Source of the DNA: Mucidula mucida
Taxonomy: Eukaryota > Basidiomycota > Agaricomycetes > Agaricales > Physalacriaceae
Direction of reading: 5' to 3'
DNA length: 64,000 bases
Assembly: GCA_015501055.1 (NCBI GenBank)
Contig: JADNYV010000123.1
Span: 46,387-110,386 of the forward strand
Under the pieces are notes generated by a model. That model did no database searches. It was not told where the DNA came from and saw nothing but the letters and a program-made list of their open reading frames with translations. Shown here in pieces: positions 43,291-55,299 of this stretch. The first letter of the stretch is position 1. Each line of letters begins with the position of its first letter. The position numbers and the translations under genes were made by a program.

Positions 43291-46200
43291 TGGCTTGCAC
43301 ACTTTTGCAATCACTTCCGCCTCAACAAGGCCCGTTATACCACCGGCAAAGAACAGGTCTCGTTATTCCTCAGCTACCTTAAGGGTCCCATTGCATGCAA
43401 ATGGGCGGAGAGGCGCATAAAGGAGTATAATGCCGATCAGGCAGATAATACTATCGCCACTGCTGATAAGCAATGAACCACTATGGATGCTGTTATCCAT
43501 CAGTTCAAGTTGGACTTTGCCGCTCTAGACCTCGTCACTACCGCTCGTCAGATGGTGGAAACAATCCACATGACAGGAGAGCTGGCAGATCTTGATGAGT
43601 TCATCACTGCATTTGATATCCATGCTGACAAGTTTGGTTTTAACAGATCTTCTTGCTCCACTACTTCAAAAAGGGTCTCAACCCAAGCCTGGTTGATTGC
43701 ATTTCCACCTTGTTCCCCATTTCCACCAACCTTGCGGACTACAAGCAACGTGCAGTTGTGATGCTGAACATGTGAAAGGCACAACAACACAAAAAGGCCA
43801 ATTGATGTTCCGGTGGCGGTACAACTTCGACTTTGGTGCCCCAACCAACTTCAGCTGCCCAAGCCCTAGCCTCTGATATGGGAGTCCCCATGGATGTGGA
43901 CGCGTCTAGACGCCCAGGTGCACAATTGAACCCCCCCGCTCTTCCGAGACTGACTGCCTTTGAACAAGAAATCCTTCGTTGTTGTGGGGCCTGCTTCAAA
44001 TGCCGCCAGACCAGCCACATGTCCAATGACTGTCCTATGCGTGGCCCCGTTCCTGGCCAAAATGTTTGCACCACTTGCGCCTGGTGCCCCATCCACCTCC
44101 ATGTCCGACACTTCTACATCAACTCAAGTTGATGCCATCCAGCAGATTAGTGTGGTGGCCAATCTCCTTTGGATGTTACAGGGAGATGCAAAAGAGCAGG
44201 CAATGGTATATTTAAAGGATGTTGCCGGTTTGGATTTTTAGAATGCTCCTCTACCACAACGTTAGGAGGAGCCATAACATGTTTTGCCAAGAATTTTGCC
44301 AATTGATATGCTGTACTATCTTTTCTGTGTGAGCGTATCCATCCCTTATGATTTTGAGTATCCACAGTCATCCAAAACCAACAAACACCCTCTATCACCT
44401 TAGAACTTAAATTCATTGGCAAAGTTACTGATAGAAAAATTGTTGCACACACCTTGATCAACAGCAGCGCTGAAGGAATCATCATCAACGCCCGCTTTGC
44501 CATTACAATTTCACCCTCATACCTTTATCCTTCCCATTCCCTATTTGTAACGTCAACAGCTCTGAGAACGTCATGGACTGGGTGCAATACTACACCATTC
44601 AGTGTGTCCGCATCTATAGCTGAGACGGCCAGTCCTACCACAAGGAGCTTATAGAGCTTTACATTACATATATTGGGGATTACAACATCATTCTGGGAAC
44701 GGACTGGCTGAACAAGCACAATGCCTCTATCAACTGGGCCGGCACCCAGGTTGACTTTAACCGATGTCCAAAATCCTGCATTCTCAAGAACCCTTCCATA
44801 ACTAATGTGTGTACACACACCAAATCCACTCCAGTTCCAGCTAACGCCTCTGCAAAACCTCACAACTCTCAGCTCTGGCATAAAGACTATAAGGTCCAGT
44901 GGAAGGATTGGCAAGGTAACCTCCAACCGGTCTCTGTCCAGCAAACTGCGGGAAGGAGGTGCTTAGCCCGCATGCGGAGTTCCAACCAACTACAAGCCCC
45001 GGTGGCTTTATTCATTAAAGATAAAGAGAAGAAGGAGGAGGTACCAAGAGAGTGGGAAGAGCAGATGTTTGAGCAAGTCTTCCAGAATGATTATCCCCGT
45101 CTGGTGCAAGATCCAAATCCTTTAGATAGCCCCTCTGTTCACATTTGTGCAGGGTTTACAAAGGCTCAACAACTTGCAGAAGAAAGCAAGAAACCAACTG
45201 ACACATGTCCCCTATCCTTGCAGATCCCAGTACCCTACCACACCTATCTTACGGTCTTTGACAAATGCAGGTTCAAATGTCTCCCCACACACACCTTTTG
45301 GGATCACACTATTGACCTTACTCCTGGATTTGAACCCAAACCGTGCAAGACCTACCCTTTGTTGCCCGTTGAACAAGTTGAACTCAACGTGTTTCTGGAC
45401 GAGAACTTGGCCAAAGAATATATTCGCTCATCTAAATCCCCTATGGCAATCCCTTCTTCTTTGTTAAAAAGAAAGACGAAAAGCTATGCCCTGTCCAAGA
45501 CTATTGCGAGCTCAACAAGGGAACCATTAAGAACCAGTACTCCCTTCCACTTATACCTAAGCTTACTGACAAGCTTAAGGGTGTGAGGATCTTCTTCAAA
45601 ATTAACTTGTGTTAGAGTTACAATAATGTTTGGATCAAAAAAGGAAACAAATGGAAGGGCACATTTAAAACAAATTGTGGCCTATTTGAACCTACAGTAA
45701 TGTTCTTTGGTCTTATGAATTCCTCTGCCACATTTCAAGCGATGATGAATACCATTCTTAAGGACTTTATTGACTCGGGAAAAGTTGTGGTATATATGGA
45801 CAACATCCTGATATTTACAAAGACACTCAAAGAACACCAAGACGTGGTTTGGCAAGTCTTACAGCGGCTTCGAGAGCATGATCTTTATGCTAAGATGCAT
45901 CTTTAAAGCTGAGTTAATCAAATTCTTGGGACTTATCATTTCTCACGACGCACTTTGCATGAACCCCATCAAGGTTGCCGGTGTTGTACAATGGCCAGAA
46001 CCTCAAAATATTAAAGATGTTTAGTTCTTCCTTGGATTTAGGAACTTTTATCACCGGTTCATCCAAGGTTTATCCAAGATTGCCCGTCCGCTCTTTGACC
46101 TCACCAAAAAGAGCGAGACCTGAGCATAGACACCTGAGTGCCAAGCTGCATTTGAAGCACTCAAAGATGTGTTCATCTCCTCTCCTGTTCTAGTCATGCC

Positions 46201-46870
46201 TAATCCTAACAAACTCTATCACATTAAAGTTGATGCCTTCAATTACGCAACCGGGGGAATTTTGGTGCAACCGGGAGCCAATGAGCAATGGCATCTGGTT
46301 GCCTATCTATCCAAGTCCCTTTTAGAACCTAAGCACAATTACAACATCCATAACAAAGAGCTTCTAGCCATTATTTGGGCACTGGAATCCTAGAGGCACT
46401 ATTTGGAGGGCACCTCCCACCTGGTAGATATTATTACCAATCACAAGAACCTTAAATACTTCACTCATTTGCAGAAACTACTCTGCCGCCAGGCACAATG
46501 GGCCCTATTCCTCACCGCTTCAACTACACCCTGACTTACAAACCTGGAACGTCTAATCACAGCGACCCGCTCTCCCGCCGTGCAGATTATAAAGAGGGGG
46601 TTGAGGAGGATAACTTAAACCAAGTATTACTGGATCCTAAATTCTTCCGGATTCGGGCAACACAGCCGGGTGCGGTTACCGCTATTGGAGATGCAGAGTT
46701 GAGGAAACATATTCAAGAATGTCCAGAGAAGGATGTTGAAGTCCGTGGTGCGTTAGACATGATTCTTAAAAACAGTCCTCGTTCACTGGTCAAAAACTTA
46801 CAGGAATGGAACTACGAAGACGGCATTGTTCTCTTCCAACAGTCTAATGGGGTGTACACAACTCAGCTCA
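43291..46870 (+). pseudogene. Old Ty3/Gypsy element (B-type), gag-pol remainder, truncated in integrase
   Basis: Continues the element split by copy 1. Gag: FRLNKARYTTGKEQVSLFLS, then DELITAF-like helices (ADLDEFITAFDIHADKFGFN), and a zinc knuckle CFKCRQTSHMSNDC at about 44000. Pol: ILGTDWLNKHNASINW (end of protease, 44692), WDHTIDLTPGFEPKPCKTYP (45300), CGLFEPTVMFFGLMNSSATF (45676), RNase H VDAFNYATGGILVQPG, and KPGTSNHSDPLSRR (46540). The active-site motif reads YMDN at about 45794 instead of YMDD, and many stops and frameshifts are present. The match ends at about 46870, before the integrase core; no 3' LTR is seen. It is a different family from copies 1-3. Confidence 0.75.
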
Positions 46871-47366
46871 TTCAGTGCTTGAAGAACATTTAGCTTACCC
46901 AAGCATGCGTTGCTGACGTCGTGAGACGCAAGACTTTCGTCAGCCCGTAGACTCCAGTAAGACGGGCATTTAGAAGAAGGATGGTGAAAGATGTGGGATG
47001 TGGATAAATGCAACACTTTAAATACTAGCAGAGAAGAAGAGTCGGAAACCCAACGAAGGCTGCGACTGATGGTAGACAATACGAGGTGATCGGAAATCAC
47101 AATTCGGACGACAACAAAAACGGCGAGAACAATAGCGGGAAGAAAAGAGGAATAAGTGCATCAGCAGGCAATGTATATGAACAACATGGAAATAGAAAAA
47201 CAAGGACGATGCCGTGTAAGCCGGCCTGCCGTCTTCACCCACTGTGGCTCCATTCTCCCACGACTTCCTTGTCCTTGTACCGCTCTTGTAAGTAACAAAG
47301 TCAGAACAATAGAAAGTCCCTTTATATACGGCGCCTTGTACCAGAATCTTCCGCACATTCGACAAC
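46871..47366. promoter_or_regulatory. Junction and upstream region of the intact A gene
   Basis: No supported coding sequence. A TATATACGG at about 47322 lies 45 bp before the A start and could be a TATA element. Confidence 0.35.
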
Positions 47367-48743
47367 ATGCTCAAGGTCTCCTCCATCTACGCTGGTATTC
47401 TCCTACTGACTTCGTACTGGTTCTTGTCCAGATGGACGCCTATCCAGCAACTACGCCAGGACATCTCTTTCGCCAACAACATCGACGAACCCAAACTCGA
47501 GAAAAATGAGGCTCGATGGCCTATCAGACAGCTTAACGATACTCTCTATCTTGATACATCGTTGGCATTTACCTCCGTATTTTCCGACGCCCTTCGACAC
47601 GCGTCGAACATGCACGACATCGCGTCTGCATCGGGACTCGTCAGTGTCTCCGCATATAGAGACGATATGTATGTCCTCATATTCTCTCCATGCGTGCCGC
47701 TTAACCATCTCTCTCCTTAGACTCAAAGAAATCAGGCGGCACCTGCTCAGAACGGGCAGCGTGGCTCAAATTCGTAATGGCAAACTAAACAAATTCCATG
47801 AAACCCTTCGCGAATGGTGGTCGTCGAGCGAGATGTCAGCGCTAGCTAGGAACGTCACTTACGCTTTCCTGTTCTTCCCTGTTCAGTGCTGGCAGCCTCA
47901 TGTGAGGGACATCAACTACCAGGTAAGCACGAACCACACAAACAGGAACGGTACTTATCGGGTTACTAGTGGTCACCTGCGTTTGCGACACTCAGAGAGA
48001 TGCATTACCTCTGGTCCCTCACCGAAAACGCAACTGACTTTGAGACGCGCTTTCGCATTGCTCAAGAATTCCGTAAGACGCAGGCCAGGCTGGAAGCACT
48101 TAGTTACGAGACCATCGATGATGCACATGCCTGCTACCGTCCTTTCTTGCAACATCTAGAGGAGCACACTCTGCCCCCTAGTCGTCATGTTGTATCGTTA
48201 CTGCGCAATTTACTTCGTGTCCTGGACGATGCCATTGACGAAGTCGAGACAGACATCCGCTCCTTTTCTTGGTTGAATCATCTCAACGTCTTTGGACTGG
48301 GCGCTCTCTCTATCCTACGTGCTGACCATCGGGCGATGAATGAAGTCCGGCCGGCGCTCCTAGGGTTTCTGAGCGACGTTGAAACGGTTCACAGCAATTT
48401 GGCCCTCATGGCCCGTTACTCCCAATGGCTTTTATCTCGTACGCAGGTGTGTTGCCTTTCTTCAAGTCCTGACACATTCTCATTATTACTCCCGAATCAG
48501 TCGCATGTGCCCGCCTCTCTATCACACCCTCCCAATCTATCAGAGTTGGTGAATTTGATACACGACATGGAGGCGAAGTTCGAGAGTCTCAAGGAGAGAT
48601 CATCACCGAACGATTTCGTCCTTTCTCCAGGTTTTGGTTCGCCTCGAAAAGAGCCTTCGCTACCTCCAGCGGTCGTGATCAAGGACCTTGTCGTGTTGGG
48701 TTTGTGGTGCACGTATCATAGACCGCCACTTCGCGCTTTCTGA
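47367..48743 (+). CDS. A-family protein, intact-looking paralogue (A3), 4 exons, 407 residues, function unknown
   Basis: Exons 47367-47668, 47721-47922, 47970-48446 and 48501-48743; introns of 52, 47 and 54 bp with GT-AG ends and consistent phases. The N-terminus MLKVSSIYAGILLLTSYWFL is a single membrane anchor followed by SRW. The rest is soluble, mostly helical and Leu/Arg-rich: NVTYAFLFFPVQCW, LWSLTENATDFETRFRIAQ, HACYRPFLQHLEEHTLP, DAIDEVETDIRSFSWL, and GFLSDVETVHSN near the end of exon 3. The last exon is Pro/Ser-rich. I recognise no domain. At least five other copies or relics lie in this window; this is the only one with no visible break. Unlike A1 and A2 it has no divergent B partner next to it; the old Gypsy element ends 500 bp upstream. 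Confidence 0.7.
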
Positions 48744-49186
48744 GATGTTGTATCTCTTTGGTGCCATTCACCAGTATCTATACTTGACCTATTTGACAAT
48801 ACTGTATGCATTGTGTATGACTATAATGTAGTAGTATCATGGCACTAATACCACCATCATTCCATGCACTACGTCCGCGTCAGGCCCTACCACATTTTTC
48901 TGTCGACACACTTTGCCCAGCTGCCGTTGACCGCAGAGAAGGTCCATGCCTGTGAAGCCGAACGTCGCCAAAGAGGAGGGGAAGCAAGTCTGCACTCAAC
49001 AAGAAGACAATATCAGCGGCTGGTCAGAATCTGTCTACCAAAAACACGGCAGAGCTACAAATGTGTCTTGGAGTAAGGCTGTCTGAGTCGTTATTGAGTC
49101 GTTTTGTGTCATAGTAGGTTGTCGGCCATAACCAAGCCATAACGGTGGTATTAGTGCAGGGCGATCTTCCTTTACCCACGACCACC
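48744..49186. repeat. 3' flank of A3, shared with A-family relics
   Basis: ATCATGGCACTAATACCACC at about 48836 and neighbouring sequence also occur downstream of the relic at 13.9-14.6 kb. No gene is supported. Confidence 0.45.
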
Positions 49187-51352
49187 ATGGACATTGAACT
49201 GGAGCGGCTGCGACTCGAAATCGCGCGCGTCAAGAAGGACAGAGACCAGATCCTCAAGGAAAGAAATCAATATCTTTCTCAAGTCCAGTATGAACGGACG
49301 AGTAAAGCAGAGCTGTCATCGAAGAATACGGAAATGTCTAATGAACTGCTTGCCCGCGACTCTGAAATAAGCGACCTAAAGAGGACTAACCAGGACTTGG
49401 TTGAGCAATTGGAATTAGCTTTGTCTGTGAAGGCGAGTGGATTTTAGTCTTATGCTTCCATTGCTGATTGAGGACCACGGTAGATGGAAGTGGACCGCAA
49501 GCCAGTACGCTGACCTTCGGCTCGACTGCATTCGTATTGAACGACATTGCTCAGACTCTTTATCGGACTTCGACTTGCTCCCCATTTCGAACGACAGCGA
49601 AACCTAGGCGCATTTCTCAGGTGTCTATTTCTGTTGAAGTGCCTGTTCGCGCAAAAGTCAATTCATCTCGCCCCGCTGCTGCACGCGAAGACCCTATTGT
49701 TGTTTCTGACGATGAAGGAGGCGCTTCTGTTGAGGTAGAATTTCTTTACTTGATAAATCATCTCTAAATGTCGTCTGTATGTAGCCGAAGGGGGAAGTCT
49801 CAAGTCCCATCCGTCGCCAACAGCCTGCAAGAGAAGATCTACCGTCAGGCCCCAGTACCGGCCTTGAGGCAAGCGACAATGATGATCCCTTCGCAGATGA
49901 TCATGAGTTATTACGACAAAATCGCAATCTCTCTCCTCCCGCGGAGGAACCGCAAGAGAGGTCTTTGTCCCCTCTGTCAGTCATTTCTAGCCTTCGGTCA
50001 TCCCGGGCAACAACGGAGGTGACTGACGTACGTACTCCCTGGTCTCATTCTCTTTTGCGCCTAACTTCCTATCGTTTTAGTTGCCCGCGTACTCTGATTT
50101 TTCGAATACAAAGGACAACGAGATGGATGATGACGCGACCAAGCCTGAGTCTTCGAAATCCGCACTGAAGAGAAAGCGTGAGGAGGAAGCGGTAAGAATG
50201 TTCATGCGCACTACTTCATGCCGCCAGAATCATATACTTCAGTTCGAGATCGTTGCCTCCGCCAAAGAAATCAGCACCAAGAAACACACTTCTTCGATAG
50301 CACGCCGGACAGTAATGAAAACCGTCGATATCACGGTAAGTGAATACCTGCAGCCCCCATGCATTCTCTCGATATCTTCTTAGCAATACACACCCGTCGC
50401 AAAACTCTACCTCAGCAACATACCCACCTTCACCATAACCCCTTCCCCCGAATCAGACTTCTTCCTCTCCCGAAAGCAATTCAACAAAACCGTTGGCGGC
50501 ACCACATTTCGGCTTTTCGTCACTATCACGAAGTGGAAGACCGCCAGCATGGTTCTGAAGCACCCCATACACTGTGTATGGCCTACAAGGCAGCTCAACC
50601 CGCTCACTGTAGACGGCATCGGGGCAGCCGGCCTGCTGTTCGCCGGGCGACAGGACATACTCCACCACTCCCCATTGTATGTGTTCAGGAGTGTCGAAAG
50701 AGACGGAACCAAATGGGAATACTGTGGCAACTACGAGGCGCAGAAGATGGGGCACCTCGCGGTGGAGCACTTTCGTTTATATCCCGAGACAGTGCGTCGC
50801 TTTGAATAACGGAGGACGAGGCTTATTGTTCTTGATAGTCGAAAGTAAAGTGGGGTGATAAGATCTCGACCAGCAGGAGCAAAGATCTGCGTTTGTACCT
50901 TGACATGCGCGTACGCATTGCACTGCGAAAGAGGGGAGAGGAGATTACGCCGGACCGTGTAGAAAGGGAGGCCCAGGCACTAATCAAACATAAGGACGGA
51001 GAAGGTATGAATATCTCGGGGGAGGATGTGATTGAGGCGCTTTGCGCGGGCGACGAGGTACGACAACTTGACGTTCGATGGCGACTGACTGACCGTGATA
51101 ACTGAGCAGAAAATCGACGTTGTACTTTTACGCTGCGTAGGTTATGATCACGACTTCGTTCATAATTTGAAGCGGGACGTTGCCGCCTACATCGAAAGGG
51201 GCGAATCACCGCCAAAGAAGAAGCCACGGGTGGCGGGAAAGGCAGAAAGACGCAGGTGTCGCCATCTCCATCTCCGTCGCCGCCGCCGGCAGCGACAGAG
51301 GAAATTGCTTCGGGTCCAAGACGATCCAGGAGAGAGAGGAAACCGCGCGTGA
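49187..51352 (+). CDS. DUF6697-like protein with N-terminal coiled coil, about 8 exons
   Basis: Start MDIELERLRLEIARVKKDRD at 49187, followed by heptad-like coiled coil to about 49432. Clear later exons are 49785-50027, 50081-50191, 50243-50335, 50384-50791, 50839-51057 and 51110 onward, all GT-AG with compatible phases. The exon ending at 49734 (SDDEGGASVE) is certain on its 3' side, but its join to exon 1 is not (donor near 49433-49437). The conserved core, FNKTVGGTTFRLFV, LNPLTVDGIGAAGLLFAGR, PLYVFRSVERDGTKWEYCGN and a basic helical tail, resembles DUF6697 of Agaricomycetes. The C-terminus may be frameshifted near 51240: another frame continues in acidic DDDDDSDDD to 51405. The function is unknown; the acidic and basic tracts suggest a nuclear protein. 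Confidence 0.55.
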
Positions 51353-51405
51353 TGAGTAAAGAGTGGCTTGAGGCTGACGATGATGATGACTCGGACGACG
51401 ATTGA

Positions 51406-51893
51406 TTGCATTGTGATGATCATGAAGTTTCTTGTATTCTGGGTCTTGTACTGTACGTACCTATATATCTATACCTTACATCGATTCTTATCTCAGGGTT
51501 TATATATATAGGATGATTGCTGAGGTATTTAACACTAAGTAGTATACAGTTCAACAATCTACATACAGTAGTATCACATCGAGGACGAGTGATCTCAGGT
51601 CTCCCGCATCTAGGGTCTCGAAAAACACGAGATGGCTCCTTAACATGAATACGAGTCCCAGTAGTATCGTATTCAGAACACCAACGGTACCAGTCGGCGT
51701 AATCGATGGCTGCGGGAAGGGAAGTCTCTGGCTTACTGTGGTTCGAATTTGAAGCAAGTGCTATTATAACAGGAAGGTATCGAGGTACGGAGATAGAAAT
51801 ATTGGTCCATGAGATAGTGAACTGTACACAGTCACGGTGGATTGTATCGCTACTCTAAGGCTGTGGGCTGTGCGAAGCCAAGCATAACAAATT
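51406..51893. other. Intergenic between the DUF6697-like gene and B2 (convergent 3' ends)
   Basis: AT-rich with TATATATATAGG near 51500. No supported gene. Confidence 0.4.
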
Positions 51894-53132
51894 CTAGTCC
51901 TCTTCATAGTAAGTACTCAGCATCTTCTTCAGCTCTCTTTCCTTAGCCTGCACATTAGCGACTACAGATACAAACTGCTTGAACATGAGGTCCGCGCTAT
52001 GGGCCTGATTTGCGCGCCCCTTGGCATTGGCGAGTTTGCGCTGTAGGAATTATAAGTATGAGTTGGTACTAGATAAACTCGACTTGGCCGTACCTTGAAT
52101 GTCCGCCCACTCGAGACCATCTTATTCAAGCTCAAGTGCAGGGCCATAAGTGTGTCGTTAGCGCCAGCCAGACTTGACAAAGCAGCGTCAAGAAGCCCGA
52201 AGTATCTCTCTTGAGTTCGCAAGGAGCCATAAACATACCAGCACACGTTGTAGAACAGAGGGGGTACCGATTCCCACATAGGACCGCGGATAGTCTGTGC
52301 GCAATCTGTGAGTCTTGATGAAGTATTCTGGGCAACACCCTTTGCCCTCTTGAGTAGTGGGAGGGCAGTATCCTGAACAAGGCTCAGGTATGATGTCGCT
52401 TCCCTGTTCTTCTTCACAAATTCCGATTCAATGGTGTCTAAAAACAGCGACCATTCTGTTGCATAGTTTTTGTTGCTCTGTGCTGGAAGACTCTCAAAAC
52501 TGTTCTGCAGAAACAGGAGCTATACGAGGGACGATCAGACAAAGTCAGCCTAACAATGAAGGACTTACCTAGTCTACATAACTATCGATGAATTGTCCTC
52601 CATCATAGCTTACATTAAACAAAGTCTTGTGAACCTTTATCAACACTCGCACTGTATGGTGAAGCTCCAGGGTAATGTTTTTACAATTCGGTAGATGCGG
52701 TTCCTTGCCGATCCTAAAAGCTTGGGCAGAGATGTTGCGAATTTCTTGGGCAAAACGAGGGAGAGTTTTGGGCCTACACAGTTTCCGCAGCTCATTGAGA
52801 AACTTCTCTGTGTCTTCGGCCGTCTTGTGAAGAACCTGAGTGAGAGCGATGGCATCGAGAGGTTCTGACGAAGGTTCGGTGATATTCGGAGGTCCCCGCA
52901 ACCAGAATGGCGCTGACATAGCTAGAAGGCCCGAAGCTGATTCTGCCATCGTCATTGTGAGGTTAGCCAGTGAAGTTGATGTTGTCCTGGTCACATTCAT
53001 GAAGCTATGCGCTGCAGTGGACAGTGCAGTAATCGTAGTAGCCTTGATTCCGTACAGAATGCTATACGCAATATAGAGACAGATGAATGCGAACATGGCT
53101 GTCACTATGATGAGTAGCGCTTTCCAGTCCAT
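51894..53132 (-). CDS. B-family protein, intact-looking (B2), 3 exons, 370 residues, function unknown
   Basis: Exons (minus) 53132-52578, 52504-52094 and 52040-51894. Introns of 73 and 53 bp have GT-AG ends and phases agree. The N-terminus MDWKALLIIVTAMFAFICLY is a membrane anchor. Next comes a Ser/Thr-rich segment with several N-glycosylation sequons (NVT, NLT, NIT), then helical stretches (VLHKTAEDTEKFLNELRKLC, LLDAALSSLAGANDTLMALH) and a charged C-terminus KERELKKMLSTYYEED. It aligns with B1 at 17.7-20.4 kb in the first exon, in LPAQSNKNYATEW, and in exon order. It is divergent from A2, whose start is 680 bp away. No domain is recognised. The first intron donor was chosen as GTAGAC because the stronger-looking GTAAGT lies after an in-frame TAG. 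Confidence 0.65.
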
Positions 53133-53812
53133 AGTAACGGATAGGCTGTGCCCTGGCTGGCAGTAAATGAGATTGGTTGCTTGGGATCATGGATAAGTCC
53201 TTTCAGTTTCGCGGCTGCTGTAAGTATTTACTTACAAGGGAAAGTGGTTTTCTTCCAGAGCCAAGGGAACGACCGAATTCTGGGAGCGGAAGCCTCATGA
53301 CAAGTAGGGGCACTCAGTGGTGGCAGACTCAAGGTGATGACAGCAGATGTGCGGCATCACAGCAGTTTCGCCGGAGGGACGTGGAGGATTCGTCGAGTCA
53401 GGAGAAAGGAGACTTGGTTGAGAGTTAGACATCATGAGTAATTATCATAGGACGTTGCGCCTTAAGTAGTGTGGTAGAACAAGCAATCACTGGAAACATT
53501 ACAAGAGTTTGGGGAGATGGGAAGACCATGTCATAACCACTAAGCGGACAAACAAAAAGCACAAAAAAGGACGACGTGAATAATAAGCGAAAACAAGCAG
53601 AAGACAGATGGGGCAAAGAGCACAGGCTTGGGGTCAAGGGGCGTCTAGCAGGGTCCGCAAGCAGAACAAACGAACAATAAGCCGATCCTATTCCGTGCTC
53701 TGAATTTCCCACGGACTTCCCTTGTTCTCTTCTTTGAACAAAAGAAGCACAACAACAATAAAATGCAGCCATATATTCCGCTGTTGTTGCCACAATCACA
53801 TACATGACTACT
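53133..53812. promoter_or_regulatory. Presumed bidirectional promoter of the B2/A2 pair
   Basis: 680 bp between divergent starts. No coding sequence with family resemblance was seen; the frame 53425-53940 on the minus strand is a shadow over the A2 start. The regulatory role is inferred from arrangement. Confidence 0.35.
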
Positions 53813-54760
53813 ATGCAGAAGCGCTCGCTCATCCATCTTTTCGCTACGCTCTTCGCCTCATATTGGCTTGTTTCTCGCTGGACGTTCTTCAAGGAACTGC
53901 GCGCTGACATTTCCTTTGCAAGGACTTTGCCCACAAACAAAGAATCTACCCCTACTACTCCAATAAGATCCCTTCAAAACTCGCAACCTGATACTTCATT
54001 AGCCTTCACGTTCGTATTCTCTGATAGCCTTTGACATGCTTTGAACATGTACGATATTGTATTTGCATCTGGGGACATACAAGTGACGGCTTATAGCCCT
54101 AAAATGTGTGTTTGCTGCCTATACTCAATTCCACTGCTCACTGCAATCTTCCCAACAGCCTAATGGATATTCCCCGCTACATCATGAAGAGCGGCGGACA
54201 TGGCGGGCACCCCAGTGAGAATATTGAAAAGTTTGCCAGCTTGCTGTCCAGCAGCATGTGGTATACGGACATGAGTGATTTAAGCAATAATATCAGGACT
54301 GCTCAGGAGCTGTTCCCGGTTAAATGTTGGAGGCCATACTACAGCAATATCAATTGGCAAGTAAGTCACAACTAGTCTGCATTGTACAAGCCTTGGATGC
54401 TGAAAAGTGTGCTTTTATAGTGGTATCCTTCAATCTCTATGCTACTCAATCTACACCATCTATACTCCTTGAGCGCGAACGCAACGGATTTCAGAACTCG
54501 ATTTTGCATTGCCCGAGATTTTCAAAGTACACAAAGCAGGTTGCAAGCGCTGAGCAATGTGACCATCCAGAGCTCATGTGCATGCTATTGTCCTTTGCTC
54601 AACTATTTGGAGGAACATATCTTGCAGCAGAGTCCGCAGGTTACGTCCCAGGCGCGCGCTTACTGCAAGCATTGGATGATGCCCTAGCGGATATCCATGA
54701 CGACCTCCAGACTCTGCCCTGGTCTAGATATTATAATCCCCTGGATCTGAATAGACTAAT
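53813..54760 (+). pseudogene. A-family gene A2: nonsense, frameshift and 3' truncation by Gypsy copy 2
   Basis: Start MQKRSLIHLFATLFASYWLV (53813; another in-frame ATG at 53804) gives the same anchor and W-x-x-x-x-x-LR pattern as A1 and A3. A TGA at 54032-54034 replaces the Arg codon of ALRHASN in A3. Later exons carry NNIRTAQELFPVKCWRPYYS (54290-54350), then, after a GT-AG intron, LNLHHLYSLSANATDF and ACYCPLLNYLEEHIL. A one-base change near 54655 shifts frame into LLQALDDALADIHDDLQ. The gene ends at 54760, where the LTR of Gypsy copy 2 begins; the remainder lies outside the window. It is divergent from B2. Confidence 0.7.
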
Positions 54761-55287
54761 TGTTAGCGACTGACTATAGCCACATGACTAAACCAGGTAC
54801 CACAGCAAGAACTAAAGGAGAAAGTGTTCGCGTTTGTAAGACTAGGCTAGGCCAGGTGTATAAACAAGATCAAAACTAAAGTACAATGATGCTACACTAC
54901 TGCTTATATACTAGTGAGTCTGTGTTTGGGACTCCTTGTCCATACGTGTTTCCGCTAGGGTTAACTCCACGCCCTTGACCCAGTGTTGTATGCTACTAGT
55001 CCATGAAACCATTAAATACGAGTGGTAACTGCATGTAAGTAATAATACTGAAACAACCATGTGTGCTACAAGTGTCGGTGGTGTGTATACAATAGGAAGT
55101 CCATGAGGTATTGGCATGTATGATGTCATCCATGTGTTGGGTGTGTCCGACATGAGTACGGCTTTGGTAATAAAAAGGAGTATGATCGGTGACGAAACAG
55201 ATGATGAAACAGTCCGTTGGTTGATAAGACAAGCCCCCGATAAGATATGATAAGATTGAAAATGTGAAAATATGGTGATTCATAACA
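54761..55287 (-). repeat. 3' LTR of Gypsy copy 2
   Basis: 527 bp, inverse of the copy 1 LTR (TGTTAGCGAC ... GATTCATAACA on the plus strand). Confidence 0.9.
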
Positions 55288-55299
55288 TCACCCCCTCCT

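Noticed and set aside
43483..44132. Intact stand-alone zinc-knuckle gene
   Set aside because: It is the gag remnant of the old Gypsy element, with stops before and after.
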